NCBI GenBank assembly: GCA_008671135.1
Contig: RQAP01000032.1
Coordinates: 9,044 to 73,043, forward strand
Reading direction: 5' to 3'
Source: Collinsella aerofaciens
Lineage (GTDB): Bacteria; Actinomycetota; Coriobacteriia; Coriobacteriales; Coriobacteriaceae
Length of the DNA: 64,000 nucleotides
Program-made: the position numbers and the translations under genes
The notes under the pieces: generated by a model
Told to the model about the DNA's origin: nothing
The model's database searches: none
Seen by the model: only the letters and a program-made list of their open reading frames with translations
Shown: piece by piece, positions 9,031 to 17,563 of the stretch
Layout: the number at the start of each line of letters is the position of its first letter
Position numbering within the stretch: position 1 is the first letter of the stretch

Positions 9031-9270
9031 TTAACGTTTCTTGAAGTTGTAAATGACAATAAACGCGAGCAAAGCGATTGATAAGGGGCCGGCTACATAG
9101 AAAAAGAGAACGTCAATTGCGCGTAGAGTGTAATAAGCCTTATCGCCGGACATTACTGCATACAATACGTAGCCAAATGCTGGTTGGTTTGCGTACCAGC
9201 AGGAGAAGGCCAAGAGCGCTAAAAGTGCTAGTACCAGAAGTGCATTCAGGACAAATCGTTTACTTTTCAT
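9031..9270 (-). CDS. Small two-helix membrane protein, unknown function
   Basis: 79 residues with two hydrophobic segments (about residues 8-26 and 53-74) separated by a short loop containing MSGDKAYYT, and a basic end. I do not recognise the family. It is likely real: a good AAGGAG lies six bases before the ATG on the minus strand, and it fills the gap between two rightward genes. Base composition is more A+T-rich than the neighbours, which hints at recent gain or weak constraint. Confidence 0.6.
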   Translation of the reverse strand: MKSKRFVLNALLVLALLALLAFSCWYANQPAFGYVLYAVMSGDKAYYTLRAIDVLFFYVAGPLSIALLAFIVIYNFKKR

Positions 9271-9362
9271 TGATTGCTCCTTCCGGGTGATTCTTATATG
9301 TAATTCTACAGCAGTCCTTTTTCAAAGGATCGCACAGTACTGAATAACGTGCACTTTCGCTG

Positions 9363-9392
9363 GAGGGTCGCTGTTTGGCGGCCCTCTTTTTT
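9363..9392 (+). terminator. Intrinsic terminator in the alaS leader
   Basis: A 9-bp stem (9363-9371 with 9378-9386, one G-T pair) and TTTTTT at 9387-9392. No plus-strand gene ends just upstream, since the preceding gene runs leftward. It must therefore end a short transcript started between about 9270 and 9360: either an attenuated alaS leader or a small RNA. No T-box specifier pattern was found. Confidence 0.65.
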
Positions 9393-9464
9393 GCACTTGC
9401 GCGGCGGGATGGTAATATCGTTACGTTTGAACTGTTTCGATGTGAAACCGAGGAGATTCCCTCT

Positions 9465-12122
9465 ATGAGTGCTGACTACCCGTCAATGACTACGGCCGAG
9501 ATCCGCTCCAAGTTCCTCAACTTCTTTGAGGAGCGCGGTCTTAAGCTCTATCCTTCTTCGTCCCTCGTTCCCGACGATCCTTCGCTGCTGCTTGCCAACG
9601 CCGGCATGAATCAGTTTAAGGAGTACTACCAGGGCAAGAAGACCATGAAGGAGATCGGCGCGATTTCCTGCCAGAAGTGCGTCCGCACCAACGACATCGA
9701 TTGCATCGGCGAGGACGGCCGTCACCTGTCCTTCTTCGAGATGCTCGGCGACTTCTCTTTTGGCGGCGTCTCCAAGGAGCAGGCTTGCGCCTGGGCCTTT
9801 GAGCTCATCACCAAGGAGTTCAAGCTGCCGCTCGACCGCCTGTACTTTACCGTTTTTACCGAGGACGACGAGACCCACGACGTGTGGCGTTCTCTGGGCG
9901 TTGCCGAGGACCACATCTCCCGCCTGGGCGAGGACGACAACTTCTGGGCCGCTGGCCCCACCGGCCCCTGCGGTCCGTGCTCCGAGATCTACTTTGACAT
10001 GGGCGAGGAGGTCGGCTGCGGCAGCCCCGACTGCAAGCCTGGCTGCGACTGCGACCGCTTCCTTGAGTTCTGGAACCTCGTCTTTACCCAGTACGACCGT
10101 CAGGAGGACGGCTCCATGCCGGAGCTGCCGCACCGCAACCTCGATACGGGCATGGGCCTGGAGCGCATGGCCGCTATCATGCAGCACAAGACTGCTAACT
10201 ACGACGGTGATCTGATGCAGCACCTCATCAAGCTGGGCGAGGAGATCAGCGGCAAGACCTATGACGCCGACGATTACTCCGGCGCCAGCCGTTCTCTTCG
10301 CATCATCGCCGACCACTCCCGTGCCGTCGACTTCATGATCTCTGACGGCATCCTGCCCGGTAACGAGGGTCGCGAGTACGTCCTTCGCCGCCTGCTCCGC
10401 CGCGCCGTGTTCCACGGTCGCCTGCTGGGCATCGAGGGCGCCTTCCTGACTAAGTTCATCGACGAGGTCAACGCTCAGATGGGCGAGGCCTATCCTGAGC
10501 TGCTCAAGAACGTCGCGCTCGTCAAGGGTATCGTCGCCTCCGAGGAGGAGCGCTTCTCCACGACGCTCGACTACGGTCGCGTCTACCTGGATGAGGCCCT
10601 GGCAGCGCTTGCCGAGGGTGCTGCGCTTCCGGGCGATGTTGCCTTTAAGCTGCACGACACCTTTGGTTTCCCCATCGACCTGACCGTCGAGATCGCCGGC
10701 ACCGCTGGTCACGACGTCGACATGGACGGCTTCACTGCCTGCATGGAGGACCAGAAGGCCCGCGCCCGCGCCAATGCCAAGGGCGACGCCTGGGGCAGCT
10801 TCAACGACGTGTGGGTCGAGCTTTCCGACAAGGTCGCAGCGACCGAGTTCGACGGCTATGACAACGATGTGATCGAGGGCGCCAAGGTTGTCGCCATCGT
10901 GCGCAACGGCGAGTCCGTCGAGTCCGCTGCCGCCGGCGAGGACGTCGAGGTCGTGCTTGACCGCACCCCGTTCTATGCCGAGATGGGTGGCCAGCAGGGC
11001 GATGCCGGCGAGCTTTCCGCTGAGGGCGTTTCGCTGACCGTTTCCGATACCAAGAACCACAACGGCCTGTATGCTCACGTCGCCCACGTTGCCGAGGGCA
11101 CGCTGACTGTCGGTGCCGCTGTTACCGCCGCGCTCGACGCCGAGCGCCGTGGCTTCTTGCGCCGCAACCACACCGCCACGCACCTGCTCGACGCCGCCCT
11201 TAAGCAGGTCCTGGGCGAGCACGTCTCCCAGGCCGGCTCGCTGGTGACGCCCGAGCACCTGCGCTTTGACTTCACGCACTTCGAGGCTCTGTCCTCTGAG
11301 CAGCTCAAGGCTGTCGAGGACCTGGTCAACCAGCAGATCTTCGCTTCCAAGCCGGTCGTGACCCGTGTCATGGGCATCGACGAGGCTAAGGCCGCCGGCG
11401 CTGTCGCTCTGTTTGGCGAGAAGTACGGTGACGTCGTCCGCGTTGTCTCCGTGGGCGCTGAGGACCAGCCGTTCTCCCGCGAACTCTGCGGTGGCACGCA
11501 CGCTGCCAACACCGCCGAGATCGGCCTGTTCAAGATCATTTCCGAGTCCTCCACAGGCTCCAATGTCCGCCGTATCGAGGCCGTGACCTCTAAGGGTGCT
11601 CTCGACTATATGGCCGACCGCCTGGCACTCGTTGACGCCGCCGCCGCTGCGCTCAAGTGCCGCGTCGACGAGGTTCCCGCCCGTGTGGAGAACCTGCAGG
11701 CCGAACTGCGCGAGACGTCCAACAAGCTCAAAAAGGCTCTGACCGGTGGTTCCTCCGACGCCATTTCCAGCGCCATCGAGGGTGCTGTCGAGCTCGACGG
11801 CTATAAGCTCGTCGTTGCTGAGCTCCAGGGCCTTGAGGCTGCCGACCTGCGCAACGTATGGGATACCGTGCATCAGAAGGTCGCCGGCCCTGTCGCTTGT
11901 GTCGTCGCCAGCGTGACTGAGAAGGGCACTCCGGCCCTGCTCGCTGCCGGCTCCGATGACGCCGTCAAGGCCGGTTTCCACGCCGGTAACGTGATCAAGC
12001 AGATCGCGGGTCTGGTCGACGGTCGCGGTGGCGGTCGTCCCAACATGGCCCAGGCCGGTGGCAAGAATGCTGCCGGCATCGCCGATGCCCTCGCGGCCGC
12101 TAAGACCGCGCTCGGCGCCTAA
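9465..12122 (+). CDS. alaS: Alanyl-tRNA synthetase
   Basis: 885 residues, full length. The class II catalytic core is at the N-terminus (NAGMNQFKEYYQG, and RNLDTGMGLERMA in motif 3). The editing domain has the HTATHLLDAAL zinc motif and the matching Cys/His site in RELCGGTHAANT. The C-terminal domain ends with a Gly-rich segment (GRGGGRPNMAQAGG). It charges tRNA-Ala and deacylates mischarged Ser/Gly. The ATG at 9465 is preceded by AGGAG; a longer frame from 9375 overlaps the leader terminator and is rejected. ruvX follows 17 bases later. Confidence 0.97.
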   Translation: MSADYPSMTTAEIRSKFLNFFEERGLKLYPSSSLVPDDPSLLLANAGMNQFKEYYQGKKTMKEIGAISCQKCVRTNDIDCIGEDGRHLSFFEMLGDFSFGGVSKEQACAWAFELITKEFKLPLDRLYFTVFTEDDETHDVWRSLGVAEDHISRLGEDDNFWAAGPTGPCGPCSEIYFDMGEEVGCGSPDCKPGCDCDRFLEFWNLVFTQYDRQEDGSMPELPHRNLDTGMGLERMAAIMQHKTANYDGDLMQHLIKLGEEISGKTYDADDYSGASRSLRIIADHSRAVDFMISDGILPGNEGREYVLRRLLRRAVFHGRLLGIEGAFLTKFIDEVNAQMGEAYPELLKNVALVKGIVASEEERFSTTLDYGRVYLDEALAALAEGAALPGDVAFKLHDTFGFPIDLTVEIAGTAGHDVDMDGFTACMEDQKARARANAKGDAWGSFNDVWVELSDKVAATEFDGYDNDVIEGAKVVAIVRNGESVESAAAGEDVEVVLDRTPFYAEMGGQQGDAGELSAEGVSLTVSDTKNHNGLYAHVAHVAEGTLTVGAAVTAALDAERRGFLRRNHTATHLLDAALKQVLGEHVSQAGSLVTPEHLRFDFTHFEALSSEQLKAVEDLVNQQIFASKPVVTRVMGIDEAKAAGAVALFGEKYGDVVRVVSVGAEDQPFSRELCGGTHAANTAEIGLFKIISESSTGSNVRRIEAVTSKGALDYMADRLALVDAAAAALKCRVDEVPARVENLQAELRETSNKLKKALTGGSSDAISSAIEGAVELDGYKLVVAELQGLEAADLRNVWDTVHQKVAGPVACVVASVTEKGTPALLAAGSDDAVKAGFHAGNVIKQIAGLVDGRGGGRPNMAQAGGKNAAGIADALAAAKTALGA

Positions 12123-12139
12123 GAATCTAAGAAGTCGCT

Positions 12140-12568
12140 GTGGTTGCGCTCGCGCTGGACATAGGGGAGACCAGGATCGGCATCGCCATCTCGAGCCGTG
12201 ATGGCAAGATGGCGATGCCCGTCAAGGTGCTTCCGGCTGCCGAGGTCACCGGTATGGCCAAGACGTTCCGCTACCTGGTTGAGGACTATGAGCCCGACAT
12301 CCTGGTAAGCGGACGTCCCCTGACCATGGCCGGTGAGCCCGGCCCTCAGGCCGAGCGCGTTGCCGCTGTGGCGCAAAAGATTGCCGACGAGCTCGATCTT
12401 CCGTTGGAGTTTGAGGACGAGCGTCTGTCCTCGCAAGAGGCCAAGCGTATCCTGCGCGAGCAGGGACTCAACGAAAAGCAGATGAGGGGCAAGATCGACA
12501 TGATTGCCGCCAGCCTGTTTTTGCAGACGTGGCTCGATCGTAAAAACGAGGAGGTTTCGCATGCCTAG
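12140..12568 (+). CDS. ruvX: Holliday-junction resolvase-like protein RuvX/YqgF
   Basis: 142 residues with a GTG start. The RNase H-like fold is shown by ALDIGETRIGIAIS at the N-terminus, a central ILVSGRPLTM and LEFEDERLSSQEA. YqgF proteins act in 16S rRNA 5'-end maturation and have been proposed as junction resolvases. Gene order alaS-ruvX-mltG is widely conserved in Gram-positive bacteria. Its stop overlaps the mltG start. Confidence 0.9.
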   Translation: MVALALDIGETRIGIAISSRDGKMAMPVKVLPAAEVTGMAKTFRYLVEDYEPDILVSGRPLTMAGEPGPQAERVAAVAQKIADELDLPLEFEDERLSSQEAKRILREQGLNEKQMRGKIDMIAASLFLQTWLDRKNEEVSHA

Positions 12569-13994
12569 TGCTTCCGATCCGCGCCAGCCGAATCGTACAC
12601 AGCAGCCGGCGTCGCGCCCTGCCCAGCCTGGCCAGCGTCCGGCACAGCCGACGCAGCGCGCAGCTCAGCCTGCCGCGCGCCCGGCGCAGTCCTTCTCTCG
12701 TTCGGCCCAACCTTTTCAACGGACGGGTCAGCAGCCTTCTGCTCGTTCGGTTCAGCATTCGGCTTCTCACGCGGCTCAGCAGCCCACTGCTCGTACGGCC
12801 CAGCCTGCAGGCGGCACCCGCTTTAAGCAGCAGGCACCTACCCAGCGAACGCAGGCCCCCCAATCGCATTCGCATCACGCTCGTGGTTCGCATGGCGTTG
12901 CTCCGGCGACCCGCTCGAGCTACAACACGCATGCTCGTCGCGGTGCTCAAAAGAAAAGCTCCCCGGTGCCTATGATTATCGGTGGCGTTGTTGCCGTGCT
13001 TGCGCTTGTCGCGATCGTTTTCTTTGTCGTGCCAGCCGTCAAGGGCTTCTTTGGCGGTGAGGGTGCGAAAGTCGTTGCAGGACAGCAGGTTACTATCACG
13101 ATTCCCGATGGTGCCTCGGGTGACAGCATCGCTTCGATTCTCTCCGAGAACCATATCGTAGAAAATCCCAAGGATTACTATGCGGCGGTGAAAAAGCTCA
13201 ACGCCGATATGTCGCTCAAGCCTGGTGATTATTCGTTCACCACACTCATGGATGCGACCAAGGTTGTTCAGCAGCTCATGGAAGGCCCCAACGCGGGCTC
13301 CAATGCGCTGACTATCCCTGAGGGCCTAACGGTCGATCAAGTCGCCGACCGTGTGGCCCAGGCCTACGACAGTATCTCTAAGGAAGACTTCCTCAACCAG
13401 GCCAAGGCCTCCAACTACGTTGACGACTATAGCTTCCTTAAGGGCGCCGCCAACGATTCGCTCGAGGGTTTCTTGTTCCCCAAGACCTATTCGCTGGGCG
13501 ATTCGCCGACGGCCGATGACGTGATTCGCGCCATGCTCGATCAGTTTAAGACCGAGTACAAGTCGCTTGACTTTGCGAGCTGCGAAGCCAAGATCAAGGA
13601 ACGCTACGGTGTGGAGATGTCCGACTACGACATCGTCAACTTGGCCTCTATCGTTGAGCGCGAGGGCCTCAACGCCGATCAACGTGCGCACGTGGCCTCG
13701 GTCTTCTACAACCGCCTTGCCGGCAAGCTCGACGGTCTGCGCTATCTCAACAGCGATGCGACCATGATGTATGTCACCGGTGGCGAGGTTACCGCCGACG
13801 ACCTGCAGAGCGATAGTCCGTATAACACCTATAAGCACGAGGGCCTACCGCCCACGCCCATCTGCTCTCCGTCGCTCGAGGCACTCAAGGCCACGCTTGA
13901 GCCGACCGACTCCGATGACCTGTATTTCTACATTACGCAGGACGAGGAGTACTTCTCGCAAACCTACGAAGAGCATCAACAGTCTTGGAATTAG
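12561..13994 (+). CDS. mltG: Endolytic murein transglycosylase MltG with long Pro/Gln-rich N-terminus
   Basis: 477 residues. Residues 1 to about 130 are a low-complexity cytosolic segment built from short imperfect repeats of R-P-A-Q/A-A-Q-P type. One membrane helix follows (about 134-158). The extracellular part has a LysM-like region and the YceG fold, with catalytic Glu366 in ASIVEREGL. MltG cuts nascent peptidoglycan glycans and sets strand length. The start at 12561 follows GAGGAGGT and overlaps the ruvX stop. The N-terminal extension is much longer than in E. coli MltG and could bind a cytosolic partner; that is inference. Confidence 0.9.
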   Translation: MPSASDPRQPNRTQQPASRPAQPGQRPAQPTQRAAQPAARPAQSFSRSAQPFQRTGQQPSARSVQHSASHAAQQPTARTAQPAGGTRFKQQAPTQRTQAPQSHSHHARGSHGVAPATRSSYNTHARRGAQKKSSPVPMIIGGVVAVLALVAIVFFVVPAVKGFFGGEGAKVVAGQQVTITIPDGASGDSIASILSENHIVENPKDYYAAVKKLNADMSLKPGDYSFTTLMDATKVVQQLMEGPNAGSNALTIPEGLTVDQVADRVAQAYDSISKEDFLNQAKASNYVDDYSFLKGAANDSLEGFLFPKTYSLGDSPTADDVIRAMLDQFKTEYKSLDFASCEAKIKERYGVEMSDYDIVNLASIVEREGLNADQRAHVASVFYNRLAGKLDGLRYLNSDATMMYVTGGEVTADDLQSDSPYNTYKHEGLPPTPICSPSLEALKATLEPTDSDDLYFYITQDEEYFSQTYEEHQQSWN

Positions 13995-13995
13995 C

Positions 13996-14493
13996 ATGAG
14001 GATTTTTAGCCCCAAACGATACGTTGCCTCGGTCGATCGCATCGACCTCGATACCCTGTGGGCCGACGGCAAACGCGCCATTCTGCTCGATCGCGATAAC
14101 ACCCTGGTGCCGCGCGACACCGAGCAGGTCCCCGCCGCGATTTCCGCTTGGCTCGACGCCGCCCGCGCCAAAGGCTTTAAGCTGTGCATGGTGTCCAATA
14201 ACTGGCATCGCGACCAGGTCATGGCATCGGCACGCGAGCTGGGACTCGAGGCCATCAGCCACGCCATGAAGCCGGCACCGTTTGCCCTCAAGGCGGGTCT
14301 TAAGCGCCTCGGCGCCACGGCTGACGAGGCGGTGCTGATCGGTGATCAGCTCTACACGGACGTGTGGAGTGGCAACTTCGCCGGCGTCGATACCATCTTG
14401 GTTAAGCCGCAGGCGACGCAAGACCTGTGGTATACGCAGATCTTCCGTATCTTTGAGCGCCGGGCCCTGCGCGACCTTCCCTGCGAGGAATAG
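13996..14493 (+). CDS. HAD-family phosphatase, YqeG/PgpP type
   Basis: 165 residues. HAD motif I is ILLDRDNTLVPRD, motif II is MVSNNW, and motif III/IV includes VLIGDQLYTDVWSGN. This is the YqeG subgroup; the related fungal Gep4 and plant PGPP1 are phosphatidylglycerophosphate phosphatases, so a role in making phosphatidylglycerol is plausible. It starts one base after the mltG stop and is followed by aroK. In Firmicutes yqeG usually precedes shikimate or ribosome-assembly genes, so the context agrees. Confidence 0.8.
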   Translation: MRIFSPKRYVASVDRIDLDTLWADGKRAILLDRDNTLVPRDTEQVPAAISAWLDAARAKGFKLCMVSNNWHRDQVMASARELGLEAISHAMKPAPFALKAGLKRLGATADEAVLIGDQLYTDVWSGNFAGVDTILVKPQATQDLWYTQIFRIFERRALRDLPCEE

Positions 14494-14501
14494 GTCTCGT
14501 C

Positions 14502-15035
14502 ATGTCCCAGCACACCAAACACGGCTGCGACCATATCTTCTTTATCGGCTTTTTGGGCGCGGGCAAATCGACGCTCGCGCGCAACGTCGGCACTATGTTC
14601 AAGCGGCGTTTTATCGATACCGACCGCCTGGTCGTGCGCCGTTGCGGCAAGTCGGTAACCGAGATTTTTGAGACCGAGGGCGAGGATCGTTTTCGCGAGC
14701 TCGAGACCTCGGCGCTCCGTTCGCTCCAAAGTGAGCGCAGCCTGTTGGTTTCGTGCGGGGGCGGTATCGTCGAGACACCGGTGAATATTGAGCTGATGCA
14801 CGAAATGGGTACGTGCGTGTACCTCGAGGGCGACTTCGAGGATTCGATTCGCCAGATTCGTCGGTCCGACACGCGCCCCGATTTCCGCTCGCCTGAGCAT
14901 GCCGCGCGCCTGTTTGAGCATCGCCGTCCGCTGTATCGCCAGGCTGCCGACCTTACCCTTGATATTCGCAACAAGTCCTTCGAGGACGTTTCCTACCTTT
15001 GTGCCGAGATGCTTTTGGAGCGTGGGCTGCTATGA
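14502..15035 (+). CDS. aroK: Shikimate kinase
   Basis: 177 residues. The P-loop is FIGFLGAGKSTLARNVG, with DTDRLVVRR as the shikimate-binding DxD element, a FRELE segment and the SCGGGIVET motif. It phosphorylates shikimate with ATP in aromatic amino acid synthesis. Its stop overlaps the start of a degenerate AroB-like gene. The motifs of AroK look intact, whereas those of the next gene do not. Confidence 0.88.
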   Translation: MSQHTKHGCDHIFFIGFLGAGKSTLARNVGTMFKRRFIDTDRLVVRRCGKSVTEIFETEGEDRFRELETSALRSLQSERSLLVSCGGGIVETPVNIELMHEMGTCVYLEGDFEDSIRQIRRSDTRPDFRSPEHAARLFEHRRPLYRQAADLTLDIRNKSFEDVSYLCAEMLLERGLL

Positions 15036-16141
15036 TTCGCCGTCAACTGATCAATTTCCAAAACCGCAGCGTCGATGTCCGTGTCGGATTGGGTGCGTTC
15101 GATGAGCTGTCGCGCATGTTTGCCTCGGCTGTGGGCAAGCCTAAGCGCGCGATGGTGGTTTGGAACGACGCCACATCCGAGCGTTTTGGCGAGGTCGTCG
15201 AGCATGCGCTGGTCGACGCCGGGTTTGCCGTGTCGCTGCTCGCCCTCGAGGTTTCTCCTGCCGGCGCTACGCTGGCCGATGCCGATACCGTCTTTGGCGC
15301 CCTGTCAGCTAACGGCATTACCTGCGACGATCTCGTTGTTGCCGTTGGCGATGTCGCAACCTGCTCGGTCGTTTGCTGGTGTGCCAATCAGTGGTGCGGT
15401 CGCACCGAGTGCGCCTTGCTGCCGACGACGTTCGACGCCATGCTCACGGTCGCGACGACCATGAAGCCGCTCGTCGCCTCGTCGGCGAATGCGCTTCCCG
15501 CTATCGCGTTCCGTCCCGAGCCGGGCTTGGTCGTGTGTGACCTCGACCTTGTTCGCGAGACGGACCCCGAGGACCTCAAGCTTGGCTATGCGGTACTTGT
15601 TGGCACCATGCTTTCGAGCAGCAAGTCCCGTTGGAATCAGTTTACCGAGACCGTCCCCGAGATTCTCGCGGGCGAGGAGGTCGCGCTCGTCAATGCCGTT
15701 CAGTGGTCTCAGACTGCCCGCAAGGACGTACTGATGGCTACGAACCCGAGCGCCCGCCATGCGCTCGATTTTGGCAAGATGGGGGAGCGTACCCTGCGCG
15801 CCTGCTTGGGCGATGCCGCTTCTCAGGTCCCTGCCTACCAGCTGTTGTCCGAGGGCATGCGTTTTGAGGCGCGCCTAGCACATGATGCCTGCGACTTCGA
15901 TATCGATTACGTTTTTGAGGTCGATGACTGCCTGGAGGACTTTGGCATCGAGGAGCTTGCCTTCGACCTGGAGCCCACTGCGTTTATCGAGGAGTTCCGT
16001 AAGCAGCAGTTCGCCCGCTCGAACCGCAGCATGTTGCCGCTGCCCGCGGCGCTCGGCGCCATTCGTCTAACGAGCGTTGAGGACGAGGTTCTTGAGCGCC
16101 ATGCTCACGCCTACTTGGCTTCTCGCAAAGAACTTCTCTAA
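15032..16141 (+). CDS. 3-dehydroquinate synthase-like protein, catalytic residues apparently lost
   Basis: 369 residues. The overall outline follows AroB: an N-terminal Rossmann-like part, LLPTTFDAMLTVA in place of IPTTLLAQVDSS, then PGLVVCDLDLV. The glycine-rich GGG(V)xxD motif reads AVGDVATC, the GGKTG lysine segment is replaced, and the three zinc-ligand regions (AEVIK, GHxxGHA, HGExVAxG) appear as GYAVLVG, DFGKMGERTL and LLSEGMRFEA, without the Glu or His. It is therefore unlikely to be an active synthase. Synteny with aroK shows descent from aroB; present role is unknown. Confidence 0.65.
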   Translation: MIRRQLINFQNRSVDVRVGLGAFDELSRMFASAVGKPKRAMVVWNDATSERFGEVVEHALVDAGFAVSLLALEVSPAGATLADADTVFGALSANGITCDDLVVAVGDVATCSVVCWCANQWCGRTECALLPTTFDAMLTVATTMKPLVASSANALPAIAFRPEPGLVVCDLDLVRETDPEDLKLGYAVLVGTMLSSSKSRWNQFTETVPEILAGEEVALVNAVQWSQTARKDVLMATNPSARHALDFGKMGERTLRACLGDAASQVPAYQLLSEGMRFEARLAHDACDFDIDYVFEVDDCLEDFGIEELAFDLEPTAFIEEFRKQQFARSNRSMLPLPAALGAIRLTSVEDEVLERHAHAYLASRKELL

Positions 16142-16178
16142 GATTTATTGACATCCATCGTCTTTCGTATCATGTTGA

Positions 16179-16249
16179 GGGACGGGTTTCCAATCGGTTG
16201 CGGTTCGCATGCGATTCCGACGTTCGGTTGAGACCCGTCCCGCACTTTT
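16179..16249 (+). terminator. Terminator-like hairpin after the aroB-like gene
   Basis: A 12-base arm at 16179-16190 pairs with 16230-16241 (one G-T), and a further inner stem pairs 16191-16196 with 16224-16229. TTTTT follows at 16246-16250. It separates the aroK operon from the peptidase gene. Confidence 0.6.
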
Positions 16250-16273
16250 TGAGACAACAAGAAAGGAATCTGC

Positions 16274-17404
16274 ATGTCTGAGTTTGCTGCCGGTCCTGCC
16301 GGTCGTATCGAACGTGTCCGTGCCCTGATGGTCGAGCGCGGCTACGACGCTATCGTGGTGCGCGACGAGGCCAACCTTCGTTGGCTTACGGGCGTGAAGG
16401 GCGTTTTCGATTACACCTTCGAGTTCCCGCACGCGGCGTTTATTACGGCTGACCAGTGCCTGTTCCATACCGACTCGCGCTACCTCAACAGCTTTGAGGA
16501 GAACACGCCCGCCGGCAGCCCCTGGGTCTACGACATGGACGAGGGCACCATCCCCGGTTGGGTCGCCGGCAAGATTGCGGCCAACAAGTGCCGCGTCTGC
16601 GCTGTTGAGGACGACATGCAGATCAATTTCTACCAGGGTATCCAGCGCGGTCTGGAGGACCGTTCCGTCGCCTGCATGCTTCCGCTGATGCACGACGATA
16701 TCCGTAAGATGCGCGCCATCAAGGACGCCGAGGAGATCGAGCTCATGCGCCATGCGCAGTCGATCACCGACGCCGCCTTCCAGCATATGCTCGGCTTTAT
16801 TAAGCCCGGTATGACCGAGAAGCAGGTTCGCAACGAGCTCGAGAACTTTATGTTCGCCAACGGTGCCGACAGCCTGGCCTTCGGCTCCATCGTGGCGAGC
16901 GGTCCCAACACCGCCAACCCGCACGCCGTGCCGAGTGACCGCGTGATCGAGAAGGGCGACTTCGTCCTCATGGATTACGGTGCGGGCTACTGCGATTATC
17001 GTTCCGACATGACGCGCACCGTCGTGATGGGCGAGCCCACCCAGGAGCAGCTCGACCTGTACGCACTCGTGCGCCGCACCCACGAGGAGTGTGTCGCCGC
17101 CATCCATCCGGGCGTCGAGGGCAACGACATTTTCAAGCTTTCCAAGAAGATCATCGGCGATGCCGGCTATGGCGATTACTACAACCATGGCCTGGGCCAC
17201 GGCGTGGGCATCGACATCCACGAGCTGCCCAACTTCAACCGCAGCAAGAATATCATCGAGGTTGGCTCGGTTGTCACCATGGAGCCCGGCGTGTATCTGC
17301 CCGGTGTGGGCGGCGTGCGCCTGGAGGACTATGGCGTGGTCACCGAGAACGGCTACGAGCCTTTCACCAAGACGCCGCATGACCTCCACGTCATCGATTG
17401 CTAG
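16274..17404 (+). CDS. pepQ: Xaa-Pro aminopeptidase/dipeptidase (M24)
   Basis: 376 residues. The N-terminal creatinase-like domain (about 1-140) is followed by the pita-bread M24 domain with all five metal ligands: two Asp in LMDYGAGYCDYRSDMTR, a His in GLGHGVGIDIHE, and two Glu in VVTMEPGVY and GGVRLEDYG. It releases N-terminal residues or splits dipeptides before proline in the cytoplasm. AAGAAAGGAA lies upstream of the ATG. Single gene directly before efp, a common pairing. Aminopeptidase versus dipeptidase cannot be settled here. Confidence 0.88.
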   Translation: MSEFAAGPAGRIERVRALMVERGYDAIVVRDEANLRWLTGVKGVFDYTFEFPHAAFITADQCLFHTDSRYLNSFEENTPAGSPWVYDMDEGTIPGWVAGKIAANKCRVCAVEDDMQINFYQGIQRGLEDRSVACMLPLMHDDIRKMRAIKDAEEIELMRHAQSITDAAFQHMLGFIKPGMTEKQVRNELENFMFANGADSLAFGSIVASGPNTANPHAVPSDRVIEKGDFVLMDYGAGYCDYRSDMTRTVVMGEPTQEQLDLYALVRRTHEECVAAIHPGVEGNDIFKLSKKIIGDAGYGDYYNHGLGHGVGIDIHELPNFNRSKNIIEVGSVVTMEPGVYLPGVGGVRLEDYGVVTENGYEPFTKTPHDLHVIDC

Positions 17405-17427
17405 TCTACTTCGTAGATAGTTTGGGG

Positions 17428-17469
17428 CGGGGCGTTCGAAATGATTCGGACGTCCCGCGTTCTCTTTTT
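17428..17469 (+). terminator. Terminator after the Xaa-Pro peptidase gene
   Basis: An 11-bp stem (17428-17438 with 17447-17457, two G-T pairs) followed by a pyrimidine run TCTCTTTTT. Confidence 0.65.
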
Positions 17470-17500
17470 ATGCGCTCGCTGCAGGCGCCGTCTGCAAGTG

Positions 17501-17506
17501 TATAAT
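17501..17506 (+). promoter_or_regulatory. Promoter -10 box for efp
   Basis: A perfect TATAAT preceded by TG, 58 bases before the efp start. No good -35 box is seen at the expected distance, so the TG may compensate. Confidence 0.55.
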
Positions 17507-17563
17507 TTCGGTCGTATGTAATTTGGACGCCTGTGCGTTCTGCCCATAACAAGAAAGGTCGCT

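Noticed and set aside
9290..9464. T-box riboswitch upstream of alaS
   Set aside because: I looked for the conserved T-box antiterminator sequence and an Ala specifier loop and did not see them, although a terminator is present.
9483..11981. An 832-codon open frame opposite alaS
   Set aside because: It mirrors the codon pattern of alaS on a G+C-rich strand, lacks a ribosome-binding site and resembles no family. Similar long frames opposite fruA (23749-25938) and ptsI (26749-28533) are rejected for the same reason.
12600..12830. Repeated CAGCC/CGGCCCAG units as a mobile repeat or minisatellite
   Set aside because: The units are in frame and code for the Pro/Gln/Ala-rich N-terminus of MltG, so low-complexity protein sequence explains them.
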